Assembly: GCA_029817715.1 (NCBI GenBank)
Contig: JARUPY010000189.1
Location: 1,922,001 to 1,986,000 of the forward strand
Origin: Melastoma dodecandrum
Taxonomy: Eukaryota > Streptophyta > Magnoliopsida > Myrtales > Melastomataceae
Length of the DNA stretch: 64,000 nt
Direction: 5' to 3'
Both the position numbers and the translations under genes were made by a program. Below are positions 1-10,840 of this stretch, one piece after another. How positions within the stretch are numbered: the stretch's first letter is position 1; the number at the start of each line of letters is the position of its first letter. The notes under the pieces are model-generated. The model was not told where the DNA came from, made no database searches, and was given only the letters and a program-made list of their open reading frames with translations.

Positions 1-666
1 AACATGCCTTGATCCATTTGCAAAATCCTTGTCAATACCGTACTGCAATGCAGCTCCAGCAGGCTCATTGACCAAGGAGATTACATTCATCCCCGCCAAT
101 TGTGCAGACTGAAGCAAGCCCTTCCTCTCAGCTTGTCCAAAATAGGGTGGGACAGCTATAACAGCATCCTTTATCTTCAATTTTGAGTGAAACTCTGCCA
201 GTTTCATCGCATACCCCAGAATCATAGCCAACAACTCCTCAACCGTATAGACAGTCCCACTAGCATCCACCTTAAAACTCACACCCCCTCTCGAATCTTC
301 CACAGCATCAAATGGCAAGTAAGACGCATCCAACACGCGCTTCGCGTACTCGTATGGCTTCCCAATCAAATCTCTAACCTGCGAGAACACCTTGTCTGGG
401 TACCGTGCAACCAACCCAGCTGCCTCTTCCCCGATGAGACGGTCCTCGGGCTGGAATGCAACCAACGCAGGGGTCTTCCTCTTCGACATTTCATTAATAG
501 CAACAGTGATAGGACTCTGCCCCCTCTTAATGTTAACAACGGAAACCTTCAGCCACTCCGAACCTAGATCTATGCTCAGAACCGCCGATTGTGCCGGAAC
601 AAAAAGTGACAAAGCTAACAACATCGAAAGAAACCCCAACCTAAGCATCCCCGTCGCCATGGCCAT
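1..666 (-). CDS. HSP70-17: HSP70-17-type ER-lumen HSP70 (HYOU1/GRP170-like), 5' part
   Basis: The minus strand encodes 222 residues read without interruption to the window edge, so the gene is truncated by the window, not broken. It starts with a hydrophobic signal peptide (about residues 7-25, ending near AQS-A), followed directly by the HSP70 ATPase start VLSIDLGSEW, the INEMSKRKTPALVAF segment, and later VPPYFGQAERKGL and LVNEPAGAALQYGID. The L-S-I-D-LGSEW form and the signal peptide separate the large HYOU1/GRP170 group (plant HSP70-17) from cytosolic HSP70s. Family members work in the ER lumen as nucleotide-exchange and holdase partners of BiP. The first ATG (666) is followed by a second in-frame ATG at 660; either could be used. 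No intron is seen in this part. It is divergent from RPL27. Confidence 0.93.
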   Translation of the reverse strand, partial: MAMATGMLRLGFLSMLLALSLFVPAQSAVLSIDLGSEWLKVSVVNIKRGQSPITVAINEMSKRKTPALVAFQPEDRLIGEEAAGLVARYPDKVFSQVRDLIGKPYEYAKRVLDASYLPFDAVEDSRGGVSFKVDASGTVYTVEELLAMILGYAMKLAEFHSKLKIKDAVIAVPPYFGQAERKGLLQSAQLAGMNVISLVNEPAGAALQYGIDKDFANGSRHV

Positions 667-900
667 GGAACCCCGCCTGATCAATCGTCGGCCGGAGATG
701 ATGCGTCAAGACAAGAATCAGACTCCCACCGTCGCTAACGATCGCGTATTCGGCGAGCAATTAGTCGGATAAAATTGGTTCAGGAAAGAACTGGGAGGAA
801 CGCATTCCCCTTGAGAAGATCGACAACATGCAAGTCGAGGCTCTAGAAGGAGCCGATTTCTATTTCTGAAGTAATTTTCCCCAGCTTTGGAGACGAAGGG

Positions 901-909
901 TATTTATAG
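901..909 (-). promoter_or_regulatory. TATA box of the HSP70-17-like gene
   Basis: Read on the minus strand this is CTATAAATA, a near-ideal plant TATA box. It lies about 235 bp upstream of the ATG and would place transcription start near 870, giving a 5' leader of about 200 nt. The start position is inferred. Confidence 0.65.
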
Positions 910-944
910 GGGAGGTCGAGCTGGAAAAATTGTGGGACTAGTAG

Positions 945-981
945 CCAATGGGAGAACGCCACATGTACAAATTTACACGTG
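945..981 (-). promoter_or_regulatory. ER-stress-element-like site plus G-box core
   Basis: CCAAT at 945-949 is followed after exactly nine bases by CCACA (959-963). The ER stress response element is CCAAT-N9-CCACG, so only the last base differs. A CACGTG core (976-981, inside ACACGTGT) lies 13 bp further on. Both sit just upstream of the HSP70-17 TATA box. bZIP28/bZIP60 with NF-Y bind such sites in plant ER-chaperone promoters, which fits the gene. Function is inferred. Confidence 0.5.
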
Positions 982-1020
982 TCAGACAACGAGACGCTCA
1001 GTGACGCTGGGAACAAGAAA

Positions 1021-1101
1021 GGGCCCAACTATAGGCCCAATGAATTTAGTGTACCCTAAGAAGGGCCCAAAAAGAGTTAGGGTTAGGGTTAGGGCTAGGG
1101 G
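1021..1101 (+). promoter_or_regulatory. Site II (TGGGCC) cluster and telomere-like box of the RPL27 promoter
   Basis: Three GGCCCA elements (around 1022, 1034 and 1063; TGGGCC on the other strand) are followed by a short array of about four TTAGGG-like units with one variant (1077-1101). Site II motifs with a nearby telo-box are the hallmark of plant ribosomal-protein promoters (TCP and Pur-alpha/Trb type factors). The array here is TTAGGG rather than the usual plant TTTAGGG. It is too short to be telomeric DNA. Confidence 0.7.
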
Positions 1102-1201
1102 TTCGCGTTTTCTCCGGTGGCATATATGTCGAACTGGTCGCCTCCCCTTGCAGACGGACAGGCGGCGGCGACATTTTTCGAAGGAGGAGGAGGAGAAGAA
1201 G

Positions 1202-1609
1202 ATGGTGAAATTCCTCAAGCCAGGGAAGGCGGTTCTGCTGCTGCAGGGACGTTACGCAGGGAGGAAGGCGGTGATCGTCCGCAACTTCGATGATGGGACA
1301 AGGGACAGGCCCTACGGGCACTGCCTCGTCGCCGGGATCAAGAAGTACCCAAGCAAGGTCATCCGCAAGGACACGAGCAAGAAGACCGCGAAGAAATCGA
1401 GGGTGAAGGCGTTCGTCAAGATCGTCAACTACAGGCACCTGATGCCGACGCGGTACACCCTCGACGTCGACCTCAAGGACGTCGTGACGATCGATTCGCT
1501 CCAGGTCAAGGACAAGAAGGTGACCGCCTCCAAGGAGACGAAGAAGCGACTCGAAGAGAGGTTCAAGACGGGGAAGAACCGTTGGTTCTTCACCAAGCTC
1601 AGATTTTGA
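1202..1609 (+). CDS. RPL27: 60S ribosomal protein eL27
   Basis: A 135-residue intact single-exon ORF. It begins [20 protein letters not shown] (KOW-type N-terminus), continues with ARNFDDGT-like and [11 protein letters not shown] motifs, and ends with the conserved [14 protein letters not shown] tail. Length equals that of plant eL27. The protein is a component of the cytosolic large ribosomal subunit. The open frame extends upstream to 887 by chance, but homology begins at the ATG at 1202, which follows a purine-rich leader ending in GAAG. The promoter carries site II motifs and a telomere-like box as in other ribosomal protein genes. Confidence 0.97.
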   Translation: MVKFLKPGKAVLLLQGRYAGRKAVIVRNFDDGTRDRPYGHCLVAGIKKYPSKVIRKDTSKKTAKKSRVKAFVKIVNYRHLMPTRYTLDVDLKDVVTIDSLQVKDKKVTASKETKKRLEERFKTGKNRWFFTKLRF

Positions 1610-2944
1610 GTCGGGGATCGAATCTTGTTGCTTTGCTGTTGTCGGATCAGAGGGAGGTTGTGGTATTATTCCTGATTTGTCTCTTAAAATAGTTTGTTTC
1701 TGGATTATCAATTAGTTTTACTCCCTTTCTTGCTTCATCTGATGGAATTCCTGATTCTTGTTGTTCTTGGCTATTGTTCCTCTGGCGTTTTCGGATCTAT
1801 AACGGGGAGCCTTGAATGATAATGTCGAGATGGATAGGGAATCCGGACTGGGTATGGAATTAAGATTTTCACCTATTTAAGTGTGTTGCCTTGTCCTTAG
1901 ACTCTGATACTACCTCGACTCGAGCGGCACTACCGCAACTGAGTGTCAATTTGGCCTTTGGATTCTGGTATCTGGATTTTGTTCATGGACATTGATAGCT
2001 GTAGGGTTAAATGAATTTCTAGCTTGCTTTGCGATTGCGAGGCTGTCCTCTTAGCCCATGACATCACACTTTGGCGTTAGTACTATTCCATGCTTCCGGT
2101 AGAATTGTTGTTCTTGTTAGATTTCACTTGCTAAACTCTTATTTGCTGGAAAATGTCGGTTTTTCTGAGCCAAGTGTCATCGACTTCAAGGAACCGGTTA
2201 TGTTTCACATATAACAACGTTGTTGTGTTGGTCAACCAATGAGTTGAAGGAATCTTAGGCGGGACAATGCACGTTGTTGTGTCGCTCCAAGCATTTTTAG
2301 TTCATGGCTTAAGGGGCCTTCGGGACTTCGGATCATCTTATGGTCGTTTTCCGAGCCCACTTTGAGTCATGTATCAGGGTTGATAACAAATAAGGTCTTG
2401 TGCGACTTGGTGATTGAGTTTGTGATCATGTTAATTCACAGTTTTTTATAATAACTTGAGTTGGTCATAGCTTAAGATCAGCTTGAGTTGGTCTCTATAC
2501 TATTACTATACCTTTAACCCTATTGGTCGTGCGTACAAAAGCAGCCCAGCCCATTACTGACAGGCCTAAGGCTAAACTCCTCGAGTCCATTCGTAAGGGA
2601 CTCAAAATAAATTTGTCCAAAAACCATCAACCAAGAAGACAAACTAATAATGTGGTGGGCTTGGCTCGTCGGTCATGGTCCACTTCTCTTAGGTGCCCAA
2701 CCCTCTTGCACATCCTGGATCTGAAGATGCGACCTTACCTGTAGCAAGGTCCCTTGACTCTCATCTACTGAGTCGAGCCAAGCTGAAAGATCTTACTTAC
2801 CACAAGGGAGGGAGCCTGCAATACAACCACCTTCACATCTTTGCCTTCGGTTTCTTTTATTTCATGGCAGATATATAATGGTAGGGGCTGCTAGAATATA
2901 TGTATTAGCTCTGGAGTACCCCCCAAATACCTTGAACATACCAT
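1610..2944. other. RPL27 3' flank, no gene seen
   Basis: The 3' untranslated region of RPL27 followed by unique-looking sequence. Short open frames near 2523-2878 lack recognisable motifs and I do not consider them genes. Confidence 0.5.
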
Positions 2945-3190
2945 TTATGTCCTCCCATAACTCAGGCAGTGAGTTACCTCCATTAGCCCTCCCAATTTAC
3001 TCCAGGACAGTATGGCAAACACATAGTCGAAGAACAAATGGTTCACGGGTTCCGGTTCTTGCAAATTTGGCACAATGGAGAATCCACTTTTCCCTTTTAA
3101 AACTAGAAAAATATTATTTGCAGTTTGCCCTTCGCCAGAAACCAGATAGTGAATGATATCATGGAAGGAATGCATCCGAGTCAAATCCAT
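2945..3190 (-). mobile_element. LINE fragment, C-terminal zinc-binding (zf-RVT) region
   Basis: An 81-codon minus-strand frame contains EPVNHLFFDYVFAILSWSKL, which matches the H-L-F-F-x-C...W-x pattern of the zf-RVT domain at the C-terminus of plant L1-type LINE ORF2. The preceding cysteine pair (C-x-L-C) has decayed to non-cysteines and the FDC cysteine is Tyr, so it is a dead fragment. No reverse transcriptase is seen next to it. Confidence 0.5.
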
Positions 3191-3800
3191 CTAGCTCAAT
3201 TAACCTTAGAACTTTGTTTCCCAATAGCTCCAAGGCAGACTTGATAGTGAAGACCAAGATTGTTAGGATCGAGATTCAAGGGGAATTGAAGATTATATTA
3301 AATGGAACCAATTTTTTATTGTAAGATTTTATGTTAAAATTATTTAAAATACAATAATATTATTATTTTTGCATTTTATTTTATTATTTGTTATTTTTTG
3401 TAAGTTAAAAAACGTGGAAGTAATCTTAATAATTAACATTTAATATGTTAATATATGATAATAATTATTCATGCCCTTCACATGATTATCATAAATTTCT
3501 TTAACAAAAGATGATAAGTAGACTGTTCCAAAATTATGTATACTGAAGTTTGAAAGTTATATTCTCATAAAAGTGACTTTATAATGTCATATATTTGTAG
3601 ACTTCCAAAATCCCAACAAAATTGCTTCAAAATTATCATTTTGCACTTGACATCTAATCTGAAACATGAAGAAAAAATATAAAAAGTTCATTAGGGTGTA
3701 ATATATGTGTATATAAGATTAATTTACAAAAACACAACTCTTTAAACATGGCTAATGAGGCATGTGGATGAAATAATATGCTTAAATGCAGAACCAAAAT
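3191..3800. other. AT-rich intergenic DNA
   Basis: Strongly AT-rich, including runs of TTATT and TTTTATT around 3350-3420. No coding signal or RNA gene is seen. Confidence 0.5.
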
Positions 3801-3805
3801 TGGTA

Positions 3806-5880
3806 TTATTCTTGATCAGTGATTGCTATATCCACCAAGCCTTCCTCATTAGTTATATCATCCACCAAGCCTTCCTCATTAGGTATATGATCCACCAAGC
3901 ATTCCTCATTAGTTATATCATCCGTCAAGCCTTCCTCATTAGTTATATCATCCACAAAGCCTTCCTGGTTGGTTCCATCATCCATAAAGCCTTCCCCACT
4001 AGATCTATTTACAGGAGTATTCAATGCCTCAAGATATGGAACATCTTCCCAAAGCAAGATATTTTCACCACACGGATTAGTGTTAAAATCCATTTCTTGA
4101 AAGTCATTGATATTTATTTGTTCTGGGTTCTCATCTTGACCTAAAAGTTTCAATATTGCCATTATTTTTAAAAATCACAACATATTTGAGAATATATTTG
4201 TTATAAAGTGTTGTGCTAACCTATCACATTCGGCATAAAACGAATCATTTCATCTTCATCATTATCATTGCTTCTAGTGTTCATTGGATGACTTGTACCA
4301 AATAGAGCCACTTTATTGTACATGGAAGACATCGCTCTCCTTTTTGTGTGATCCACTCATCACCAGATGAAATATCTTCAAAACCAACATTTATTTGGCT
4401 GAAATTTGGGACTGCAACATTCGTTTTTCGTTGACGCTCCATTAATTATGTGTTATACATTACAAAAATTAAGTCATTCATTTTCTCTTGATGCAAACGA
4501 TTCTTCCTCTTTGAGTGAACTTGAAGGTTAGTTTAATTATAAATAATATGTAAATACACTTTCAATAGCTCTCACTAGCTCAAATGCACTCCAATTTCAC
4601 TCGACGAGCTACAAGTTAACCTCAAGATCCTAATGACGAGTTTTTTCAATTCAGGACATCCATCATCATAAGAATCCCACCAATAAGCTAGACAAAAAAA
4701 TAAGCGACAAATTAAACGAATAAGCAAATTTATTAAAAACCCATAATGAAAGAAAAAAGATAGTTTACCAAGTACTTTTTTAGTCATTAACGTTTTCTTC
4801 CCAAAAAAATTATCTGATGTTTAAAATCTTCAATTTGAAGTTAAATCTTGATTCTATCCTCCAAATTTTGAACCAACCTTATTGTATTGGTAAAAATCGA
4901 TCTTGATGTCCATATTGTAGTTTGAATAAGATATGTATTGATAACGAGGATTGAGAATATATGCAACCGTAAAGGCCTATGGAGTTGGGACGCCCGACGC
5001 TCGTTAATGATGCTCAATATTGGCTCAAAATTAGCAAAAGAAAGCATGAATAAATAAGCAATACTTATATACATATAAAATAGGTAAAGATATTTACCTT
5101 TTTTAGCTTAACCAAAATTAAGCTTAATCTTCTCCTTGGTTTGTTGCATGCACTCATAAAGAATTCTCACTGCAGGAATATCATATTCAACAAGCCTTAA
5201 CACTTTTTTTAAGTTGTTGTACTGCTTTCAAACAAATCAAAACATGAGAGACCAAAAGTCGAGACAATCCAAAATAATTGCCTCACTTTCTTTTTCCATC
5301 TTGTAACAAGCAAATTTACTTTTTTTTCACTACTTAGAGCTGAACATAGTTATCAAGGCATCTTTGTTCTCTAAAAGGCAACCCAGAGTTAAATAAGCTG
5401 TTCAAAATGAGTCACAACCGACCTAATCAACTCTTTGTTTGTGATAAATTCTCTTAACAAAGTATACAACGTAGTTCTCGAATATATATAAGTCGTAATC
5501 CTCCTAGCATTTTCAATAGTCACTTTATGCAACACTAATTCTTTTCAAAATCTTCCAATATCAACACAATGTGCATTGTGCAGCTCACGGAGTCCAATAA
5601 AGCATTTCCCTCCTTTTCATCAATAACTCACATGCTTTTTTATAATTTGTTGCATTATCAACCATCAATTGGATGACATTTCCTTCACCAACCTTCTCCA
5701 CAACCTCATTTAACATTTGAAAAATATTTTTTAGCTGTCTTAGAAATGTTTGAAGTATATAAGGAAGATAGAAACATAATTTCTTTGGGACTACAATAAA
5801 ATTACATGTGGATATCCTCTTTTTGTCTGACTAACCATCAAACATGATTGTGCAACCGTTTTTTCGCTAATCTTCCATAT
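3806..5880 (-). pseudogene. hAT-family transposase, degenerate
   Basis: Reading the minus strand, pieces of a plant hAT (DUF659/hAT-C) transposase appear in order but in shifting frames. They are a GCTIMFDG-stop-SD segment near 5850 (normally FDGWSD or FDGWTD, so Trp has become a stop), VDNATNYKKA near 5650, LGCLLENKDALI near 5370, the dimerisation-domain motif WWDSYDDGCPELKKL near 4690, and VHSKRKNRLHQEK near 4510. An acidic tail made of decapeptide repeats ends at 3806. Several frameshifts and stops rule out function. Terminal inverted repeats were not identified. Confidence 0.72.
3824..4013 (-). repeat. 30-bp tandem repeat, about six copies
   Basis: The unit ATCCACCAAGCCTTCCTCAT plus ten further bases repeats about six times with a period of exactly 30 bp, with increasing substitutions toward 4000. 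On the minus strand each unit encodes ten residues (NEEGLVDDIT-like), so the repeat preserves frame in an acidic tail. There are no unique spacers, so it is not a CRISPR array. Confidence 0.85.
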
Positions 5881-5881
5881 A

Positions 5882-7060
5882 CTATTCAAGCAAGACCTTC
5901 ATCTTTTTGACTTCCTTCTCCAAGAATGCCACCTTATTTTCATTAAATGACAGAGACTTCATTCCTGGACCATGTTGAGCAATTGCTTCCACCAGTGAGA
6001 TCAGCCTTCTCTCGATTGAGAGTTCGTTTGTCGGACAATGCCTCAAAAAGATTGGTGTTGTGCTTCTCAATGATGGAGGCGACTTCCGTCTGAGATTGGA
6101 GATCCTTGGAGAAATATTTCCAATCTATCCAGTACTCATTGTTGATTGTCAGGGAAGCCGCCAACATGTCAAAATGTTGAATGAAGAGTCTTCTATCAAG
6201 GAGATGCTGGCCTGGAGTTCTGCAAAATCCTCTGCTGAAGGTAAACCCTTGTTACGCAAGGAAGCCACCATAGAAATAGAGGATTGTAGCAGTTCGGCAT
6301 CAACGACAGGGATTTCGCCTTCATTCAGAAGGACGACAGCGTGAATACCTACGTCTCTTGTGCTGGAGCTGGGTACATCATCTCCATCGATAACAGTAGC
6401 AGTTTCTAGGAAGAAAGAGTCCTAAATGAAGAAAGGAAATAGAACTTCATAAGTAAGGGTGTGGAGGGGAGTTCATAACAGACCTCATCATTCTCTGGTA
6501 ATTGGTGAGAAGCAGGTAGAACTTCCATAATCTCCACGAGCAAGGCGGTGTTAAGGCTAACATTCTGAATGAAGTATCATAACATATCGTAAAAGATTTA
6601 AGTCCGTCAGGAGAAGAGTATCTCTAAGTTCTTGGGAGTAGTGAAATCAATCTTCTTTGTATCAGGACTTTGTGGCCCCAGTGTAGGCTCAACCACTGTC
6701 GCTGGAACTAAGCTTAAACTAGCCTCTTCAAGATTGACAACTCCCTTTCTCGGAGACAAATAAGGGGTGTCATCAATATCCTACGAAAATAACTGTTATA
6801 TGAGTAAGGAAAAATATCTTGTAGAAAATTTTACCTCCTCGGTAAAAGAAGTGTTCGGGGCAAGTTTAAGGCATTTTCGAATGAATTCGAAAATAAGTCG
6901 TGCCTCATCATCCTCGGAGCTAAGTATGACAGCGGACGAAGACAGAAGTTGCTCTCCTCTCAGCTTCCTAATTTCGATGCTAGAGCGCTTGACAGGAAAA
7001 GGAGAAGAGGGTTGTTCATTGTCAGTAACATCCCCGCCGCTACCCACGATTAAGAGTGTT
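5882..7060 (-). other. Unclassified degenerate coding-like remnants
   Basis: Several short minus-strand frames (5882-6070, 5943-6167, 6796-7047) have protein-like composition, including a charged helical segment ending NENKVAFLEKEVKKMKVLL. They look like exons of one decayed gene or of the non-catalytic tail of a transposon protein. I recognise no domain. The ORFs are too short and broken to call a gene. Confidence 0.3.
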
Positions 7061-7215
7061 AATGAGTCGGGCCGGGCTCGGACACCCCCTATTCGAGATC
7101 GGACCCGAGTTAAAAGTTATCTGGACTCGAGTCCAAGCTCGAGCCTGATCGGGCTTTATTAATCAAGCCTGGACCAAGCTTGACCAAAATTTTTTGTCCG
7201 AGCCCGACCGGAGCC
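7040..7215. repeat. GC-rich imperfect repeat built of CGGGCTCG-like words
   Basis: Words such as GGGCCGGGCTCGG, GGACTCGAG, GAGCCTGATCGGGC and GAGCCCGACCGGAGCCCG recur in both orientations within about 170 bp, bordered by AT-rich DNA. It resembles the subterminal repeats of small non-autonomous DNA elements. I did not identify ends or a TSD. Confidence 0.35.
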
Positions 7216-8080
7216 CGAAAATACAATTATAAGCATAAAAGGGGATCTACCCATTATTCATTTTTCAAGGGACAAAATCTATATTAAAGTCGATCATAGA
7301 CAAATGGGCATGAAATATAAAATCCACGTAAGGGGTTGTAACAGAAAATCCACATAGGGTGCCACAACGTTCATGATTTGCATCCTGCTTATGAAAATAT
7401 TTGTTTCTTCTCACGCTCCTTTTGCTTTCGCTCACCCTAGTTGTTCACACTAAAAAATCATAACTATAATAAAAGTTAAAAAAAACAATCTCAATTGTTT
7501 TGTTGTTACCATCGAGTGAGAGTGATTTCTATCTCCTTGTTAATCTGTTAACATAAGAAAATGTAAAACAAATTTTAAATGAAATAGAAAATGTCAAAAA
7601 GATAGTTTTCATTGAAAATATTACCTTGGTGATTTTCTTGACTTTGTGTCGATTTTTAAGCCAATCACCTCCACAAATAAGTATTGTACGGTCTCTGGAA
7701 GTAAAGATCTTCTACCGGCACTAAAAGTAGCTTTTAGAGCTACATTAGTAAAGGGGATCGAAAGAGCATCCCGCGCCATCTTCGACAAGATGCGATACTT
7801 TGCTGTATTAAGCCTTCAGCCTTTGTTTCCCAGTTTTCAAACTATTTTCTAGACCAACCATCAAATCCATCAGACCTTCATCCAGTTACCATCGTCCACA
7901 TCCATACCACCTCATCAGCATCCGCTCCTCAGAACATCAGCTTCCACCGCATCTATTCCACAAGTCCACGACATCCTCATCAAGTTCACGACGTCCATCC
8001 CACTTTTTGCTTGTTTCAGTATTTTTGTCACTTTATGGTTGAAAGCAGTTGAACCAGTTGTATTTCCTTCAATTTCATCA
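7216..8080. other. Intergenic DNA, no gene seen
   Basis: AT-rich then CT-rich sequence with no convincing ORF, RNA gene or repeat. The 68-codon frame at 7646-7852 has no recognisable motif. Confidence 0.4.
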
Positions 8081-8179
8081 ATTAAAAGTTATTTTCATCC
8101 ACTTTTTCATTTACGTCGATCACATCCGAACTCCTATAACGTTTCTGCCAAATATTTTCGAAGTATTCCGTTCGCGACG

Positions 8180-8440
8180 CGAACACCACGACGGAAGGGC
8201 ACACTAATTCCCATTCTAAGCGAAAGAATTCGGTCGTGTATCCATCTGGTCCCGAGGCCGTGTTGTTGGGTAGGCTAAACATAGTAGTTTTTATTTCTTC
8301 CTTCGTTACCTCCTTGGATAAGTTACTCTTGTGTTGTAGTGAGAGAGTGCTCGTTATGAACCGATCAGTATGAAGAGGGGGAGAAAGACGCCCCACAAAA
8401 GCGAGGGCGGGTGACTTGATATCGCCTTTCTCCAAGCGAG
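8180..8440 (-). mobile_element. LINE reverse-transcriptase fragment
   Basis: The minus strand reads VTKEEIKTTMFSLPNN followed by SGPDGYTTEFF, the start of the L1-type reverse transcriptase domain (EEI-K-x-A-L-F-x-M-P-x-N-K-x-P-G-PDG). The frame then decays within 60 codons. No endonuclease or catalytic YxDD is nearby, so this is an isolated truncated fragment. Confidence 0.6.
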
Positions 8441-8726
8441 GCGTGTTACTAAGGCAATCACCTTTGCTTTCCTTTTCTCAGGGGAGAGGTAACCAAAAGG
8501 CGCGACCAACATTTTGTCACAGGCAACGTCGGAAATTCTAGGTCCGAATTGGGAAGAATTCACAAATTTAGGACCGATTGGGATTTAAACAATAATATAA
8601 TATGCCCCTATTACCCCTTCCACCCTCTGTAACGGCCCGACATTTTGTCAAATTTGGAAAGATGAATATAATGTGTATGGAAGGTCGAATGAGCCGTATG
8701 AATGGATGAACAGGTGGGCTTGATGC

Positions 8727-8731
8727 GTAAG
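8727..8731. repeat. Target site duplication (GTAAG), left; partner at 19695-19699
   Basis: GTAAG occurs immediately before the first LTR and immediately after the second. The perfect 5-bp duplication shows that the two LTRs belong to one insertion event. Confidence 0.92.
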
Positions 8732-10704
8732 TGTTAACCTGATTTTGATGATGAACTTAAGCAATGCGTTACTGATGGTCAGCAGTAATGTTTCTTGAGT
8801 TGCGTGCTTATTCCTAGTAATGAGCTTGAGCAATGTGTCGCTGAATCACAGCTAGTAACCACTATATGTCACAGTGAGTTGTTGCTGTGATATTACGAAT
8901 ATATATTGAAAATATGGAAACAAATTTTCAATATCCACGTTTTATTTTGGGTTATCTCAGATAATTCGTCTGAGTGTCCAAATTCATTTAAATGTGGTTT
9001 AATAATCTCATTATAAAGGTTTGGGCAACTTATATTGTGAGATTATCTTTCCAAGTTTATTTTTAGAAACAAAATATGTTTCTGATAGCCTGCAGCAAGG
9101 TTACGCTGGAACATGATGAAATATTTAATCAAATATTATTAATTGATCATATTCGACCAGATAAGATTATGATCAGGTTATAAACATTAGAAATAAATTA
9201 TTTGATTAACATAAGTGAGGAAAGTTACCGTTGGTACTTACTCTTCATAGCACAGCAACCGGTCGAGCAGACCGTTGCTGAGTCCTGGTTGCCAATTTTG
9301 GCGACAAATCTCGAAGATTGCCTGGACGTTTTCTGTGCTTTCTTCTCCATCATAATCAGACCAAGGACGACAGATCCAATGCTTTTGTGCGTCTGAGTGG
9401 TCTGAGTGGTCTAAGTGAGCTTTGTGCATCGACGGAGAGCGGAAGGTGCTAAGTGTCTCCTGGTTCTTTCTTTTGCAAGCTGCGTGTGAGAGTGTCAAGG
9501 GGCTGAGGTCAGATCCTTTGATCGTCGTGAGAGGGACTAGGTGTCCTCGGTGTGTTTAACGAGCGGCTGGCGAATTGTCCGAGGGAAGCTAAGTGAATAC
9601 CTGTGCTGAATTCAGTAACCAGTTGCTAACCCATCGGCAAGAAGCCGTTCTTGTCGTGTCTCTTCGCAGGGAAGTCTCGAACCTACGGAGTTTGAGCAGT
9701 TAGACACGCACTTGCGGGTGCGCGCCAGAAGTCTCGTGCCTGCAGGGTAGAGCAGGAGGTGGGAACGCCGCCGGAGTGGAAAGAGGTCCTCCCGAGCACA
9801 GGGGTGCTGTGCAGAAGTCTTGAACGCCTGGTGACGATTAGTAAAGCAGGTTGCGTGGAAGCCAACGGATCGGAAAATTCCACCCTAGGCACTGGGTGTG
9901 CAGTGCAGTGAGTCACGGTTGTGGTAACCGTGCACGTCCGAACTGAGTGTAGGACGTATACCCTTTCTTTGTGGTTCTTTGTGGTTCTTCTCTTTGTGGT
10001 CTTTGTGGTGATCTGTGTGATCAACTTCGTGGTTGTCTCTTAAGCAAGTACAGGCTCATCTCCAGGAGAGACAAGATCTGTGTGGAAATCCTCTGCTGAA
10101 CGACAAGAGTGCTGAAGCAATCCTCTACTGTGAAACAGAAACGAGCTGCTCTCTGAGAAGTCTTTCTGTCACTGTAAGGATTATTATCTGAGGATTTAAT
10201 CTCTAACATAACGTTGTCCGTGTGCTTTGATAGACAGGCTTACATCTGAGCAACAACGTTCTGTGTGGAATCCATTGAGCTACCAACTGCTGAGGAAAAG
10301 CATCATTCTGCTGGAAACGAGAAGACGTCCACTGAGTGAGGAGCTGATCGTTGCCAGGAGTGATCATCAATTGTACGGGATTCTAAATCTCACTTTGTGA
10401 GAACCAAACGCCTAGTGCAAGGGCTCTTTGCACCCATTATATTATATAGTGGAATCACCTTGTTGGTGGAAAGTGGACGTAGGTCGATTAAGGCCGAACC
10501 ACTATAAATCACTGTGTCCATTACGATCGCGCAACACTCGTACGAAAACCTACTCGACAAAATCGTAACGGTGTCAGCGAAGCAGTTCTCATTATGAGAA
10601 ACGGTCTGCTGAGTTACAGTACGCTTCCGCTTACACTGAGAAAAGGGCGAAAAAGTTATAAACACTAATTCACCCCCCTCTTAGTGGTCCTGAACGATCC
10701 AACA
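8732..10704 (+). repeat. 5' LTR of Sirevirus copy 1
   Basis: 1,973 bp, matching 17717-19694 closely with scattered substitutions and a few small indels by eye. It begins TGTTAACCTG and ends GATCCAACA. A run of TTTGTGGTTC-like decamers lies at about 9960-10010, and a GTGGTCT-based decamer array at about 9390-9420. Confidence 0.95.
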
Positions 10705-10706
10705 AT

Positions 10707-10718
10707 TGGTATCAGAGC
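10707..10718 (+). promoter_or_regulatory. Primer binding site, initiator Met-tRNA
   Basis: TGGTATCAGAGC lies two bases after the 5' LTR. It is complementary to the 3' end of plant initiator methionine tRNA, the usual minus-strand primer of copia elements. Confidence 0.9.
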
Positions 10719-10840
10719 GAGTTTGCTGGAAAGCTTTCTGTGTGATTGCTAGTACAGAACTCTGTTGCTGAACCTAAGGATCAGCTTGTTGTGAAAGTCA
10801 TACATTAAGCACAGTAAGGTGTTGCTAAATACTGAGCAGA

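Noticed and set aside
1077..1101. Interstitial telomere
   Set aside because: About four units only, and placed in a ribosomal-protein promoter where telo-boxes are expected.
887..1201. In-frame upstream extension of the RPL27 ORF (240 codons in total)
   Set aside because: The extension covers the promoter motifs and has no eL27 homology; the family starts at the MVKFLKPG methionine.
3824..4013. Possible CRISPR-like array
   Set aside because: The 30-bp units are contiguous with no unique spacers and code for a repeated decapeptide; this is plant DNA.
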